Positions 1 through 11,389 of a stretch of 64,000 nucleotides of DNA are shown one piece after another. The notes under the pieces were generated by a model, which saw nothing but the letters and a program-made list of their open reading frames with translations, was not told the DNA's origin and did not search any database. The stretch lies in the NCBI GenBank assembly GCA_963575745.1, contig CAUYUJ010017898.1, positions 1-64,000 of the forward strand. Direction: 5' to 3'. Position 1 is the stretch's first letter. The number at the start of each line of letters is the position of its first letter. The DNA comes from Prorocentrum cordatum (lineage: Eukaryota; Sar; Dinophyceae; Prorocentrales; Prorocentraceae). Both the position numbers and the translations under genes were made by a program.

Positions 1-326
1 TGGGCAACAGTTGCACTAACATAATTACATGCGCAACGCAATGGCAATGCAATCCATCCATTCCCAGCTGGCACAGAAACACCATATGTGTATAGAAACA
101 CACCAGTATGTGACCATGTCTAGTATACGCGGCACATGTGAAGTGTTCGAACACGCATACAAATGTGGAAATATGTACACGTCGTGTTCACTATAACGGC
201 ATTTTAATGTATATGTAAATATACATAATATGTATACACAAACAAAATAATACATCGCAGTTGCCAAATACAATATTATTAAACACAATGTGAATTAGAT
301 AATTATATACATTTATATGTATTAGA
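1..326. other. AT-rich non-coding leader
   Basis: AT-rich sequence with many TATA/ATAT stretches. No convincing exon, RNA gene or repeat was recognised. Confidence 0.5.
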
Positions 327-509
327 TCTTACGTTTGTCTTACGTTTGTCATTTTCGACAAACGTAAGACAAACGTAAGACAAACGTAAGATGTACGTCT
401 TACGTTTGTCTTACGTTTGTCATTTTCGACAAACGTAAGACAAACGTAAGACAAACGTAAGATGTACGTCTTACGTTTGTCTTACGTTTGACAAACGTAA
501 GATATATGT
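327..509. repeat. Tandem hairpin array, 71-bp period
   Basis: The array is built from TTACGTTTGTC and its reverse complement. Positions 327-350 and 357-380 form a perfect 24-bp inverted repeat around the 6-nt loop ATTTTC. Positions 381-391 and 398-408 form a second 11-bp inverted repeat around TGTACG. The ATTTTCGA loop recurs at 351 and 422, giving a 71-bp direct period, so the locus is a direct repeat of hairpins. A related ACGTAAGAC motif recurs at 11.8-12.0 kb. Confidence 0.9.
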
Positions 510-1643
510 TTATATTATATATATAATTATTCATAAAATATATATGAACCTGCATATCAGAACCCATGAAATAATGGGTTTATATATCTGTTTTGATGAT
601 CTTACATGTATATTACAATGTCGACGTGGTGATTATATACATATATATATCTCTGTACATGTTGCACCGCAGACAATACAGCACCCAGACTGTGCCTCAT
701 AGATTGTGCCACACAGAGCTTGCACCACATACATTGCACATCGGGGACGCACGGACCTACTGCTTGGGGCCCATGCTGTCTAACCTTACTCTTCTCACCA
801 TTGTGCCCTGCGCTCTCACCCCGCACCCCGAGGGGGATCAAGGCAACCAATATGCACACCGCCAGCATCCAGCCTCACCCTCTCCAGGATGCCAAGCCCA
901 CTAACGCAACCTACTCGAGCACCAGAACAGCTGACTTACTAGAATGCTGACTGACAGTTGCACTCTGAGATCCACGATTTTCTGCATGCGACTGACTTGG
1001 CGCACCAGCTCGCTTTGCTTCGAACGTTCCTTGCGTCTGCCGCGCAACACTAGCACACAGGCAACAGACAGAGCAATGGTCGAGCGCGAGGCTGCTACGG
1101 ACTTCGCCGATCCCGAACATCGCCAACAAGAGCTGCTGTCCCAACCTGCGCACGTCTCGCTGGCCAGCAGGGGGAAGCGCAGCTCTCGGGTGCGAACTTC
1201 GGGATGGCGGGGCCCCATGACTCCAACATCGCAGAGCAGACAGTGTTCGGTTTTGTCCAGGACAGTGATGTTTTTGTCAAGGGCAATGTTCTGGTGCTCC
1301 ACATCGGTTGAGGGTTCTGGAGACGAGAGGCCGAGGACATGAGATAAGGAACTTGGAATTGGTTGGGTGGGGCGAATGGTGACGAGGGGATGCGCCACGG
1401 CTACCGAACTGAACTTCGTCTAACTCGCGAGGAGCGTGCCCGAACCCAATGCTGTGGGCAATCCACAAGTAGGCGTGACACATTCCCTACTCTGAACGCA
1501 TGTGTTCCAAATGGAGCAACACCCTCCTCGCGGTCTTGAATCGCCGCGTCGTTGCTAACACATGTCGAATTGCAATCGTCCCCCCCCCTCCCGACAAATT
1601 CACCTATATATCCACTCCCGAACCCTCCAGATCCCAGGCTCTA
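510..1643. other. Intergenic, no supported gene
   Basis: AT-rich to about 700, then mixed composition. Several short overlapping frames exist on both strands. None has exon-like composition combined with plausible boundaries, and no RNA gene was recognised. Confidence 0.4.
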
Positions 1644-2179
1644 TCACATCTGCGCCAAGAGCTTGGACCGCAACGCTGCAGTCTGAGCTTTGGTGAGGTG
1701 TTTGGCGCAGGCTTGCTTCATGATTTTGCACAAGAGGTCGGCGTGCTCAGCCGTTTGTTTCTCATTCGTTTCGATGAACAGATGGGGCTTGTTAAATTCG
1801 TCAAACTGAAGGCTGTATGATTTCTGCTTGCCGTAGACGGCGCGCATCTCCCCATTGAGCGGGTGAACCCAGCTCTTCGGCCTCGACTGATCAGCGCCCT
1901 TCCCGCCCTTGGCCTCCTTGATGACCGACTTCGGGACTGTGTCGCCCTTGGCCTCTTTGATGACCGACTGCGTGTCGTTGCAGCCCTTGGCCGCCTTGAT
2001 GACCGACTGTGGGCAATTTTCATGCGTGGGCGCGCCCGCGGGAGGAGGCAGGGCGCCCTGCTCACCGTCACCATCCTCCACCTCTACATCACCGCCGTCC
2101 TCGCTCAACCCCTCCACCTCCATCTCCTCAGCCCCTGCCCCAATGTCTCCATCATCTTCCTCCACCTCCACCGTCTGCC
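1644..2179 (-). CDS. Terminal exon with SVIKEAKG repeats
   Basis: This is the last block of the 1.6-5.7 kb gene. It opens after an acceptor-like CTGCGGCAG and begins with an acidic Glu/Asp-rich stretch. Three copies of an octapeptide follow (SVIKAAKG, SVIKEAKG, SVIKEAKG) with short linkers. The end is a basic, helix-prone tail containing AEHADLLCKIMKQACAKHL and a TGA stop. The repeated lysine-rich octapeptide after an acidic region could be a nucleic-acid- or protein-binding linker, but that is a guess. Confidence 0.55.
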
Positions 2180-5100
2180 GCAGGGGCGCCGCCTGGCGGC
2201 AGGGCCACAGCCGCCCCCCTCCCCCATCCATTACCCTCATCCACCCATCCCCGTTCCCCCGCTCCCCCCTCCGCCCACCGCCTCACCTCGCCCGCCCACC
2301 CGCCCGCCCACCCCTGCCCTGCCCTCCTAGATGGGACATGTAGGGCGGATGGGGCGGGTGGAGGATGAGGGCGGGGCGGCGGGGGGAGGTGGTAGGGGGT
2401 GGGGGCAGACAATATGGCGCAACGCCACGGGCACAATCCCCCCCTCCACCGACGCGAAGAGCCCACCGTGCAGCGCTGTCCGTGGCCAAATGCCCCCCCC
2501 CCAATCCTGCCGCGCGGCCCGCGCCGTGCGCGACGTGCCGTGCCGCGCTGCGCCGTGCCGCGCTGCGCCGTGCCGCCCGTGGCTACAGTTCCCCTCCTGC
2601 CCAAAAACCAAGGGTCCTTGACTTCGTTCTTCGTCGCAGGGTCTGGCTTGACAGACTTGGCCTTGCGGAGCAGGTCCGCAATTGCACCAGGGCGCTCCGC
2701 TGGAGTCACTGGAGCTGGTGTCTGCATCGATGTGGATGCACGCCGCGTGTTCCTCATGGGCGTGACCTTGGGGGCCTGCTCGGCGCTGGGGGCCAGGCAG
2801 TCAGCGGTGCGCATCCACGAGCAGAAGTCCTGGCGCGGCGGGCGATGGCCACTCCCCATCTCCCCTCCTTCCCCCTGCACCCCCCCTCTCTCAGCCCAGC
2901 GCTCCGAGCTGCCAATTTCGAGATGACCCTTGTCGTGCCGATCGATGGGGGGGAGGGAAGGGAGGATGGGGGAGAGGAGGCCTATCTATATCACGCACTA
3001 TATATATATGTATATATAGGTGTGTGCACACCCGCACACATGTATACATATAAGAGGTGCGAGTCTATACCCCTCCATCTATACATACATACAACTACAT
3101 ATACATATATAGCCATGCATCTCCCTAACTCCCTCTCGCTCCTGTCACACCGAGCGGCAATGGGCGAGGCGATAACAACATGGGGTTGGTTCATTATCGC
3201 ACGCGTCTCACGTGCGTCCGGCAACACTTCCCCAAGAATGTCAAATGCCAGCTGCACGCGTAGCTTACCTGCACTACCCCGCGAACGCGAGTGCAATCTA
3301 GCTAGCTGGGGCAGCAGGTCGAGCGCGAGAGGCGCAATCATCTAGCTAGCTGGAGCAGCAGGTCGAGCGCGAGAGGCGCAATCTAGCTAGCCGCATCAGC
3401 TGCAATCTACTGAGAAAAACGCAGCCACGTGGAGAGCTGGAGCAATTCATCATCCGTCGGCTCGGGCTCCAGCACGGCGAAACTGTACTGGCTTGGGCTG
3501 CCGCTACCGAACGGCTGCGGCGACCTCCCAACGGGCTGGGGCGTGCACGGGACCTTGTCGTCGATGGGCGTGCTTGTGGTCATCTTGACGGGCGTGTCGC
3601 CGTCCTCGACCTGCGTGCCCGTCGATACCATGACGGGCTTCTTCGGGGTCTCGCTGTCGGCCGCCGCCGCGCCAGACCCTGGGGAGTCCACCGTGACGCC
3701 CATCTGCCGAGCGAGGATCCGCTCAGCTGCGGATCTGTCTGCACCCCACCGCCAACTGTTGCGGCGGTGCTTGTCGGGCGGCTGCCACGTGCCATTCGAC
3801 CCGCGCTTCATCTCCAAGATCGCCTTCCAATCCATCTCCTTCCAAGCGGCGGTGGTCGGGCCGCAGTCGTCCTGCTAGGCCCAGGGGCCCCCGTATTCCT
3901 GACGTCCCTAGTCATCCTCCACCCCCACCTTACCCCTCTCCCCCCCCCTCGGCGGGGTGCGATGGGGTGGGGGGAGGGGGCTTGGGAGGGGGGTCGACGA
4001 CGACGACGACGGGGGCTACGAGCGGGAGGTCGAGGGGGAGGAGGACGGTCAATCCACCAGGGACGGGGTGCCACCCAACCCTAAGTCGGCAATTGGTTCC
4101 TTAACCCAATTGGTTGCTGTCCTGCTGCGGGCTCGTTTTGACGCGCAGGCGCCTCTTTTTGCCGACGTTGTCCTGGGCATCGCATAACGAACAGCACAGG
4201 GACAGCGCCGCCCCACCCACCACCACCACCACCACCACCACCACCACCACCACCACTCCCACCCCAAAACTGCGAGGTGGTACGAATTGCCATCGGCATT
4301 CGTACCACTGCGCAGCCCACTTAAGGCCTCCTATGTCATCCCTCCCCGCCCACCCCCATCCCGTGCCACCATGGGGTGAGCGGGTTCGCGCTGGGCGCAT
4401 CGCGGTTCCTCGTCCGACCCCGACGAGATGACTTGCTCTGAACATCCCGAGCCACGGGCAAGATCTGTCGAGCCACGGGCAGGCTCTGCTTGCATGGGCA
4501 GCTTCTCGCGAGCAGGGTGGCCGAGGAACAGCTTGCGCGCAACCTCGGCAACACATTTCACGAACTCGGGCGGGTACTCTCCGCTGGGCGGCAACGTAGC
4601 ACGCACATCGCCAGAGGGCTTCACCTTCGCACGGGCGGGGTGAGGGACGCAGGGAAACCTCTGGGCGCGCCCCGAGATCCCGATGGGTGCCGCGGCCGCG
4701 AGGAACAAGGTTTGCAGCGGGGACGTGGTGGTGCCCAAACCCATTTGAACATATGGCGGCGGCGCCCATCGGGACATCGGAACTCGACCTTAAATTGTCG
4801 TGCACCCTTCAAGGACCTTCGCCAGTGCACGGAACTGTATATTATCAGCGTACATGTCCACGTCTCCCACGTGCGTGTGCTTCGAACCAAAAGCTCCCAG
4901 GAATGTAGAACACCTGATGGTGCACGCGATTTTATGAAGCTGTGCGAACGGGTAGTACAGCCAGAGCAACGACCCCGACGGGTGGACCCATGTTTGATAC
5001 ACCTATTCAGCTGCGGCATGCAACCCCTTTTCCCCATCCCCTCAGAATCCACATCGCCGTCCCTTTCGCCCATCCCCGTCACCCCCACGGGGGTGATGGG

Positions 5101-5742
5101 GATGCAGCGCGCCCTGAATCGCCTTCTCATACTGCCCCCCTCTATCTCCCGCTCCTGTCCTCTCACTCATTGCCGCCCCCCACCGTTCCCCCCCCCCCCC
5201 CGTCACCCCAAGGGAAAAGGGGCCATGGCAGTTTGAATCCAGCGCGCCCCGCGAAGCCAGCAAATGGTTGCCGCCACGACCAGGCGCTGAGCTCGAATGT
5301 TTGCGTCCTTGACCTCGGGCACCGCCTCGTCCCCGTCGATCACGTCGAAGCGCCTCGCCCGCGAACTCGGGGAATCTGCCGCCCAAGACGACGTAGACGG
5401 CGAAAACCATGCCAGCGCGCCCTCATGGAGACGCAGCACCAATGACAGCAAATAGGTGTAGCCCTCGTCGCTCGTGATATTCTCCTCTGGCCCGAACTTA
5501 TCTGCGCGCGGCATAGCGGGCCCGTGGGCGGAGGCCGCCTCTGAAATCGAAACGCCACCAGACGCCTCCAGGAGCGCGAGGTCGCGCCTGTCTGGCTTCA
5601 GCGCCATCAAGAACGGGGCGCACGTCGAGAGCAGGCGAACGAGGTATGAACTGCCGCCGCCCCCCGACAGCCGCGCCCAGCGGTCTGGAAGAAACAATTC
5701 TTGGGAGGCCTCAACCAGCGCGGGCGGCATGCAATCGGCCAT
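1644..5742 (-). CDS. Predicted multi-exon gene, unknown function
   Basis: Seven minus-strand blocks with protein-like, non-repetitive composition follow each other in transcription order: about 5742-5255, 5001-4800, 4740-4370, 4205-4101, 3871-3409, 2830-2596 and 2179-1644. Simple-sequence and GC-rich spacers separate them. Acceptor-like CAG or TAG precedes several blocks, for example CAG before 3871 and TAG before 5001. Possible donors include GTAGAT near 3410 and a GC donor near 2600; GC donors are known in dinoflagellates. The first block starts with an ATG (5742) and the last ends in TGA at 1644. The 4330-4740 block includes the motif SGEYPPEFVKCVAEVARKLF. No known domain was recognised. 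The blocks could belong to two genes, since the 3871-3409 block also ends in a stop. Cell location and role cannot be inferred. Confidence 0.5.
2596..2830 (-). CDS. Internal exon of the 1.6-5.7 kb gene
   Basis: The frame starts DFCSWMRTADC after a CGCGCCAG acceptor. It includes ERPGAIADLLRKAKSVKPDP and runs to DPWFLG. A GC-type donor (TTGG then GCAGGA) is plausible. Downstream the frame degrades into GC-rich low complexity (about 2340-2590), consistent with an intron. Confidence 0.45.
3296..3390. repeat. 44-bp direct repeat inside an intron
   Basis: The segment starting ATCTAGCTAGCTGG at 3296 is repeated at 3340 with one clear substitution. A third partial start lies at about 3381. It sits in the predicted intron between the exons at 3409 and 2830. 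Confidence 0.8.
3409..3871 (-). CDS. Internal exon of the 1.6-5.7 kb gene
   Basis: The frame opens right after CAG with DDCGPTTAAWKEMDWKAILE and continues for about 154 codons. It includes RSAAERILARQMG and ends PTDDELLQLSTWLRFSQ, followed directly by a TAG. The same place reads CA then GTAGAT, so it may be a donor rather than the end of the protein. The middle is Pro/Ser/Thr-rich (SETPKKPVMVSTGTQ), typical of a disordered linker. No family was recognised. Confidence 0.5.
4218..4257. repeat. (CCA)n microsatellite
   Basis: A run of CAC/CCA trinucleotides in a predicted intron or at an exon edge of the unknown multi-exon gene. Confidence 0.85.
5255..5742 (-). CDS. Probable first exon of the 1.6-5.7 kb gene
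   Basis: It starts at an ATG (5742-5740) with MADCMPPALVEASQELFLP and stays open for about 160 codons of mixed, non-repetitive composition. Segments include SDEGYTYLLSLVLRLHEGAL and ANIRAQRLVVAATICWL. Beyond about 5255 the frame enters sequence that looks like an intron. No signal peptide, membrane segment or known motif is seen. The next block (about 5001-4800) contains VHPSGSLLWLYYPFAQLHK after a TAG acceptor. Confidence 0.5.
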
Positions 5743-6113
5743 GTCGCCGACGCGACCGCGCTGGGGCCTGGAAACTTTGGCCGAAAATGGCTACGCACAG
5801 GCCGCGGGGATGTCGGGCGAGGGCGAAGAGGCGAATGTCGAGGAATACACAGGTGGGGATGAGGAGCGCTTCGTTTACCAAACGGCACCGCGACCCTGGA
5901 AACCGAACCCCCTGAGCGCCCTAGACCACCTGGGCCCTGGGCACGGCGCAGCGATCCTGGGCACCGAACCCCCTGAGCGACCGCCGCGCGCAATGACCGC
6001 GAAGATTCAGGGCGAGGATGACTCGGCGAACCCCGCCAACCCTCTGGGCGCAGGTGGTCTAGGGCGGTTCCTTTGTCCAACCCCCTTTCCTTCCCCTGCT
6101 CGGGAGGTTTGCC
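5743..6113. other. Upstream region, no supported feature
   Basis: GC-rich sequence with overlapping open frames on both strands. A short near-repeat (CTGGGCACCGAACCCCCTGA type) occurs near 5900 and 5960. No distinct exon was supported. Confidence 0.35.
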
Positions 6114-6135
6114 CCCCCCCCCCCCCCCCCCCCAC

Positions 6136-6167
<32 letters not shown>
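6114..6167. repeat. Poly-C tract
   Basis: About 50 nearly uninterrupted C residues, broken only by CACA. It lies at the left border of the large palindrome. Confidence 0.95.
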
Positions 6168-6168
<1 letters not shown>

Positions 6169-6239
6169 CAAGGGTGGTATCTTTGTGTAGGTGGCTTGTG
6201 TGTTTTCATTGGAATCGAATTGTGCATCCGCATCAATTG

Positions 6240-7671
6240 CAATATTGGAATCGAATTGGATTCTAATAGGTTTTCGATAGGAAGAGAGCGGATCTCAGAT
6301 CCAGGGGATTTCTATGTGGATTCTAACTAGATTCCAATTGGTTTTCAATAGAAATGCGACGGATTCCGCATCGAGAGAATTTATATTGGAATCTAATTGG
6401 ATTTGAATAGGATTTCAATAAGAAGGGAGCGGATCCCCGATCCAGAGGATTTCTATTCAGAATCTAATCAGATTCAATTGGATTTCAATAGAAATGGGAC
6501 GGATTCCGCATCCAGGGAATTTCTATTGGAATCTAATTAGGTTTGAATAGGATTTCAATAGGAAGGGAGCGGATCCCAGATCCAGAGGACTTCTATTTAG
6601 AATCTAATTAGATTCCAATTGGATTTCAATAGAAACGGGACGGATTCCGCATCCAGAAGATTTCTATTGGAATCTAATTGGGTTTGAATAGGATTTCAAT
6701 AGGAAGGGAGCGGATCCCAGATCCAGAGGATTTCTATTTAGAATCTAATTAGATTCCAATTGGATTTCAATAGAAACGGGACTGATTCCGCATCCAGAAG
6801 ATTTCGATTGAAATCTAATTGAATTCTAATAGACGCTGTGTTTTCAAGCTTTTTCAATTCAAATTAAATAAACACGCTGTGTGTTCCAGCTTTTTAAATA
6901 AAAATAAATATAAAAAAACCGCTGCGTTGCGCAATCTTTTCATTCGGAAATTAACAAAAACGATGTGGTTTCCAGCTTTTTTAAAATAAAGACAACAAAA
7001 ACGCTGTGTTGTCCAATCTCTTTATTTGGAAACTAATAAAAATGCTGTGTTTTCCATTTTTATAATAAAAGCAATAACAACATTGTGTTGTCATATCTTT
7101 TCATTTGGAAATTAATAAAAACTGTTTGTTTTCCAGCTGTTTTAAAATAAGAAACAATAAAAACGCTGTGTTTTCCAATCTTTTTTATTTAGAAAAAATT
7201 GTGTTTTCTTTTTTTTTTCAATAAAAAAACAATACAACGCTGTGTTTTCCAATGTTTTTATTTTGAAATTAATGAAAACGTTATGTTTTCCAGCTTTTCT
7301 AAATAAAGAGCAATAAAAACGCTGTGTTTTACAACGTTTCGTGTAGGAATCTAATAAAAACGTTGTGTTTTCTTTACTTTTTAAATGCGGGCGTGCTGAA
7401 ACCTTGTGTTTTTACAAGTTTCTGGCAACCGCGATCAATAAACCATTGTGTTTTACAGCGTTTGGGCGCTCTGAGGCAGCCAAAACATGTGTTTTGCAGC
7501 CTCCGAACATTTGAAAACAGGTTTTCCTAATGTTTTCTAATAATTCAAATTATTTTCCAATATTTTCTAATAAAAACGCTGTGTTTTCTAATTTTCCAAT
7601 ACTTTTGAAGGTTTCGGGCTCCAGAGCTGGTGGGCGGGCGGCGGGCGGCTGGAAAATTCAAAATAATTGGA
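6240..7671. repeat. Left arm of a giant imperfect palindrome
   Basis: Outer part (about 6240-6830): tandem units alternating GGATTCCGCATCCAG and GCGGATCCCAGATCCAG segments with GGAATCTAATTGG-type spacers, about 64 bp each or ~128 bp per pair. Inner part (about 6830-7670): AT-rich units with AAAACGCTGTGTTTTCC. Near the centre are unique words such as CGGGCGTGCTGAAACC (7388) and a GGTGGGCGGGCGGCGGGCGG block (about 7630). Each reappears reverse-complemented in the right arm. Confidence 0.9.
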
Positions 7672-7848
7672 AAACGCAAGGTTTTCATTGATTTCTGTGA
7701 TAAAAAATTGGAAAACACAGCGTGTTCCAATTATTTTGGTGTAAAAAATTTGAAAACACAGCGTTTTCCAATTATTTTATTGTAAAAAATTTGAAAACAT
7801 TGCGTTTTCATTGATTTTCATTTGAAACAATTGGAAAACGCTGCGTTT
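7672..7848. repeat. Palindrome centre
   Basis: Short units of the GGAAAACACAGCG / CGTTTTCCAATT type separate the arms. At the right edge is a perfect small palindrome (about 7829-7855) with 13-bp arms AATTGGAAAACGC around one T. The symmetry point of the large palindrome is close to 7760. Confidence 0.8.
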
Positions 7849-9040
7849 TCCAATTATTTTGAATTTTCCAGCCGCCCGCCGCCCACCCACCAGCCACGGA
7901 GCCCGAAACCTTCAAAAGTATTGGAAAATTGGAAAACACAGCGTTGTTATTGGAAAATATTGGAAATAATTCGAATTATTGGAAAACATTAGGAAAACCT
8001 GTTTTCAAATGTTCGGAGGCTGCAAAACACAGGTTTTGGCTGCCTCAGAGCGCCCAAACGCTGTAAAACACAATGGTTTATTGATCGCGGTTGCCAGAAA
8101 CTTGTAAAAACACAAGGTTTCAGCACGCCCGCATTTAAAAAGTAAAGAAAACATAGCGTTTTCATCATATTCCCTCACGAAACGATGTAAAACACACCGT
8201 TTTTATTGTTTTTTATTTCAAAAAGCTGGAAAACACAGCGTTTTTATTAATTTTCAAATAAAAAGATTGAAACACAGTGTTTTTATTTATTTTTGTTTTG
8301 AAAAGCTGGAACACATACAGTTTTTATTCATTTCCAAATTAAAACATTGGAAAACATTCCGTTTTTATTCATTTTATTTTAAAAAGCTGGAAAACACAGC
8401 GTTTTTATTACTTCCCAAATGAAAAGATTGAAAAACAATGCGTTTTTATTGATTTGTATAAACAAACATTGGGAAACACAGCTTTTCTATTTAATATCCA
8501 ATTAGATTCCAACAAAAATCCTCTGGATGCGGAATCAGTGCCGTTTCTATTGAAATCCAATTCGAATCTAATTAGATTCTAAAAAGAAATCCACTGGATC
8601 TGGGATCCGCTCCCTTCCTATTGAAATCCTATGAGAATCTAATAAGATCCCAATAGAAATCCTCTGGATACGGAACCCGTCCCATTTCTATTGAAATCCA
8701 ACTGGAATCTAATTAGAATCCAAATAGAAATTCTCTGGATCTGGGATCCGCTATCTTCCTATTGAAATCACATTAACATTTAATTAGATTCCAATAGGAA
8801 TCCTCTGGATCTAATGAAAATTCAAATAGAAATCCTCTGGATCTGGGATCCGCATTTTTCCAATTGTAATTTTAGTAGAACCCAATTAGGTTCCAATAGA
8901 AATTCACTGGATACGGAACCCGTCTCATTTCTATTGGAATACCATTGGAATTTAATTGTAATGCAGATAACAGTCCTCTGGATGTGGGATCCGCTATCTC
9001 CCTATTGAACTTCGAATCCAATTCGAATCCAAAAGCACAT
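7849..9040. repeat. Right arm of a giant imperfect palindrome
   Basis: Reverse complement of the left arm. The GC-rich block at about 7870-7900 pairs with 7625-7655, and GGTTTCAGCACGCCCG (8117) pairs with 7388. The GGATGCGGAATC / GGATCTGGGATCC tandem units at 8500-9010 pair with 6270-6820. Inner pairing is nearly gap-free over hundreds of bases. The outer arms differ by roughly 200 bp of indels. Confidence 0.9.
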
Positions 9041-10010
9041 GTTGAAACCAATGTTTGATTTAATGTTGAACCGTGTTCATGCTTGTTTGGGTTTGTTTTT
9101 GGTGCCTGTCATACTCGTGGCATCGTCGTAGGGGCGTGTTTTTTTCGCTTTCCTATCGGGGGCACAACGACTGACCTGCGCAGAAGCACAACATGATCGA
9201 AAACAACTTTTGGTTGGAGACTAACCATTGTTTATGATTGTTTGGGCTTGTTCTGGCGCTTGCCCGACACTTTGCTTCGTCGACGGAAGATGTCGATGCG
9301 ATTGTTCATATTGGGCTGCAAGGACAAACGCGCGCGAAAGAGCGACCCGTTGAAAACAATTGTTGGTTTGATGTTAAGCCTTGTTTATGATTCTCTGTTT
9401 TCCCCTTGGTGTCTGCTAGACACCCGGCTTCGTCATCAGACAGTGTTTGCTTTCATTTTCTTATGGTGCACACTGACAGACGCGCGCGAAAACGCAACGT
9501 GGTCAGAACCAGTTTTGGTTTGGGGCTACCCCTTGTTTATAACTGTCAGGGTTTGTTATGGCGCCTGCCAAAACACCTTGTTTCGTCTTCGGCGACGTTC
9601 GACATGATGTTCCACTAGGGTTGCAACGACAGGCACGCGCGAAAGAGCGAATGACCAAAAACAGTGTTCGATTTGATGCTAAATCGTGTTTCTGCATATC
9701 TGGGTTTGTTTTGTCCCCCGCCAGACGCCTTGATTCGTCGTCGGCATGTGTTGCTTATACTTCCATCTAGGAACACAACGACAGACGCGCGCGGAAGCGA
9801 AACATGCTCGAAACCATATGTTGATTTGATGTTAACCCTTGTTTACGCTGTTGAAGCGCGCGCGAAACCGCGCCAGACTCAACAACCATGTTTGGTTTGA
9901 GGTTACCTCTTGTTACTGCTTGCTTGGGATCGTCTCGAAACCTGCCAGAGACGTCGATTCGCTGTCGGACGGCTTTGTCGCGGGTCTCACGCAAGTTGTT
10001 TGGCGCTGAA
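9040..10010. repeat. Degenerate ~150-bp tandem satellite
   Basis: A block containing TTGTTTATGATTGTTTGGG, then a GCCAGAC-like word, a TTCGTCGTCGG-like word and a GACAGACGCGCGCGAAA-like word recurs at about 9229, 9384, 9531, 9684, 9838 (shortened) and 9908, with a diverged copy near 9080. Spacing is about 147-155 bp. Divergence is high, so the array looks old. Confidence 0.75.
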
Positions 10011-10039
10011 ACGCAGAAGATCACAGGGGGGCCAATGGG

Positions 10040-10057
10040 GAGACAAGGAGAGAAAGA

Positions 10058-10093
<36 letters not shown>

Positions 10094-10427
10094 ACGAGAG
10101 AGAGAAGCAACAACGAGGAAGCGAGGGATAGGGAGACAGGGAGAGCGGAAGCAAGGGCGCGAGAGATGATGAGAATGATGATGATGAGGAGGAGGAGGAG
10201 GAGAATGAAGAGGAGGAGGAGGAGGAATCTATTATTTATTATAAGCGAGCAAGAGCGAGGGAGAGCGGGCGAGGGAGACAGGGCGAGCGGATGGTTGGAT
10301 GGGAGAAGGATGAATGATGATGATGATGATGCATGATGGTGATGGTGATGATCATGATGACCATGATGATAATCATACGCAAATGCACAGAAGTATCATT
10401 GGCCAAAACTGCGACGCCATCTACACA

Positions 10428-10482
<55 letters not shown>

Positions 10483-11240
10483 AAGAAAGAGAGGCAAGCG
10501 CCTGATAGGCAGACAGGGGGAGCTGAAAGGAGGGACGGAGAGATATGATGATGATGGTGGTGATGATCATGAGGACCATGATGATCATGATGATAATGAT
10601 GATGATGACCAGAAGCAAATGCACAGAGATCTCGTTGGACAAACTGCGGCGCCACCTACACACAAGAGAGAGAGAGAGAGAAGCAAGCGAATGATAGGGG
10701 GCAGGGAGAGCGGAAGAGATGGACGGAGAGAGATGATAATGACGATGGCGATGACGATGATGATGATGACGATGATGATGATGACGATGATGATGATGAC
10801 GATGATGATGATGACGACGACGATGATGCTGATAACGACGACGATGATGACGATGACGATGATGATGTTGATGTTGATGGTGATGATGGTCATGATGATG
10901 ATCATCATGATGATGATGGCCAGAAGCAGACGCACAGAGATATCGTTGGAAAAACTGCGACGCCACCTACACAAGAGAGGGGGCGAGAGAGAGAGAGAGG
11001 AAAGCGAGTGGTAGGGAGACAGGGAGAGCGGAAGGGAGGGACGGAGAGAGATTATGATGATTATGATGGTGTTGGTGATGATGATGACGATGACGATGAG
11101 ACGATGATGATCATGATGACGATGACTATGATAATGATGGTGAGTGGCGAATGATGAGTCATGGTGGTGATGCCAATAATAATGATGATGTACAGAGATA
11201 TCGCTGGAAAAAAGGCGAAGCCACCTACACAAAGACCCCC
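10040..11240. repeat. Composite GA/GAT array with a conserved core
   Basis: (GA)n tracts (10051-10110, 10429-10480, 10663-10685, 10972-11000) alternate with (GAT)n-rich tracts. A non-repetitive core of about 40-45 bp recurs four times, at 10391, 10625, 10930 and 11191. It contains GCACAGAGAT, TCGTTGGA and GCCACCTACACA. The period is about 230-310 bp and is set by microsatellite length. The core is more conserved than its flanks. Confidence 0.85.
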
Positions 11241-11335
11241 CCCCCCACCCCCCCCCTCCCGTTTGCGCATGCGCGGTGGGGGGGGGTTGGGGGAAGGGGG
11301 GGGCGGGGGGGGGGGATGGGGGGGGGGGGGTGGGT

Positions 11336-11375
<40 letters not shown>

Positions 11376-11376
11376 G
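11236..11376. repeat. Poly-C then poly-G tracts
   Basis: A short C-rich run is followed by about 95 bases that are almost all G with scattered T and A. Together they could form hairpins or G-quadruplexes. Such a tract is also prone to assembly error. Confidence 0.9.
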
Positions 11377-11389
11377 CGACCCAGCGCCC

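Noticed and set aside
10040-11240. CRISPR array
   Set aside because: The repeated cores are separated by microsatellites rather than unique spacers, and the sequence is eukaryotic.
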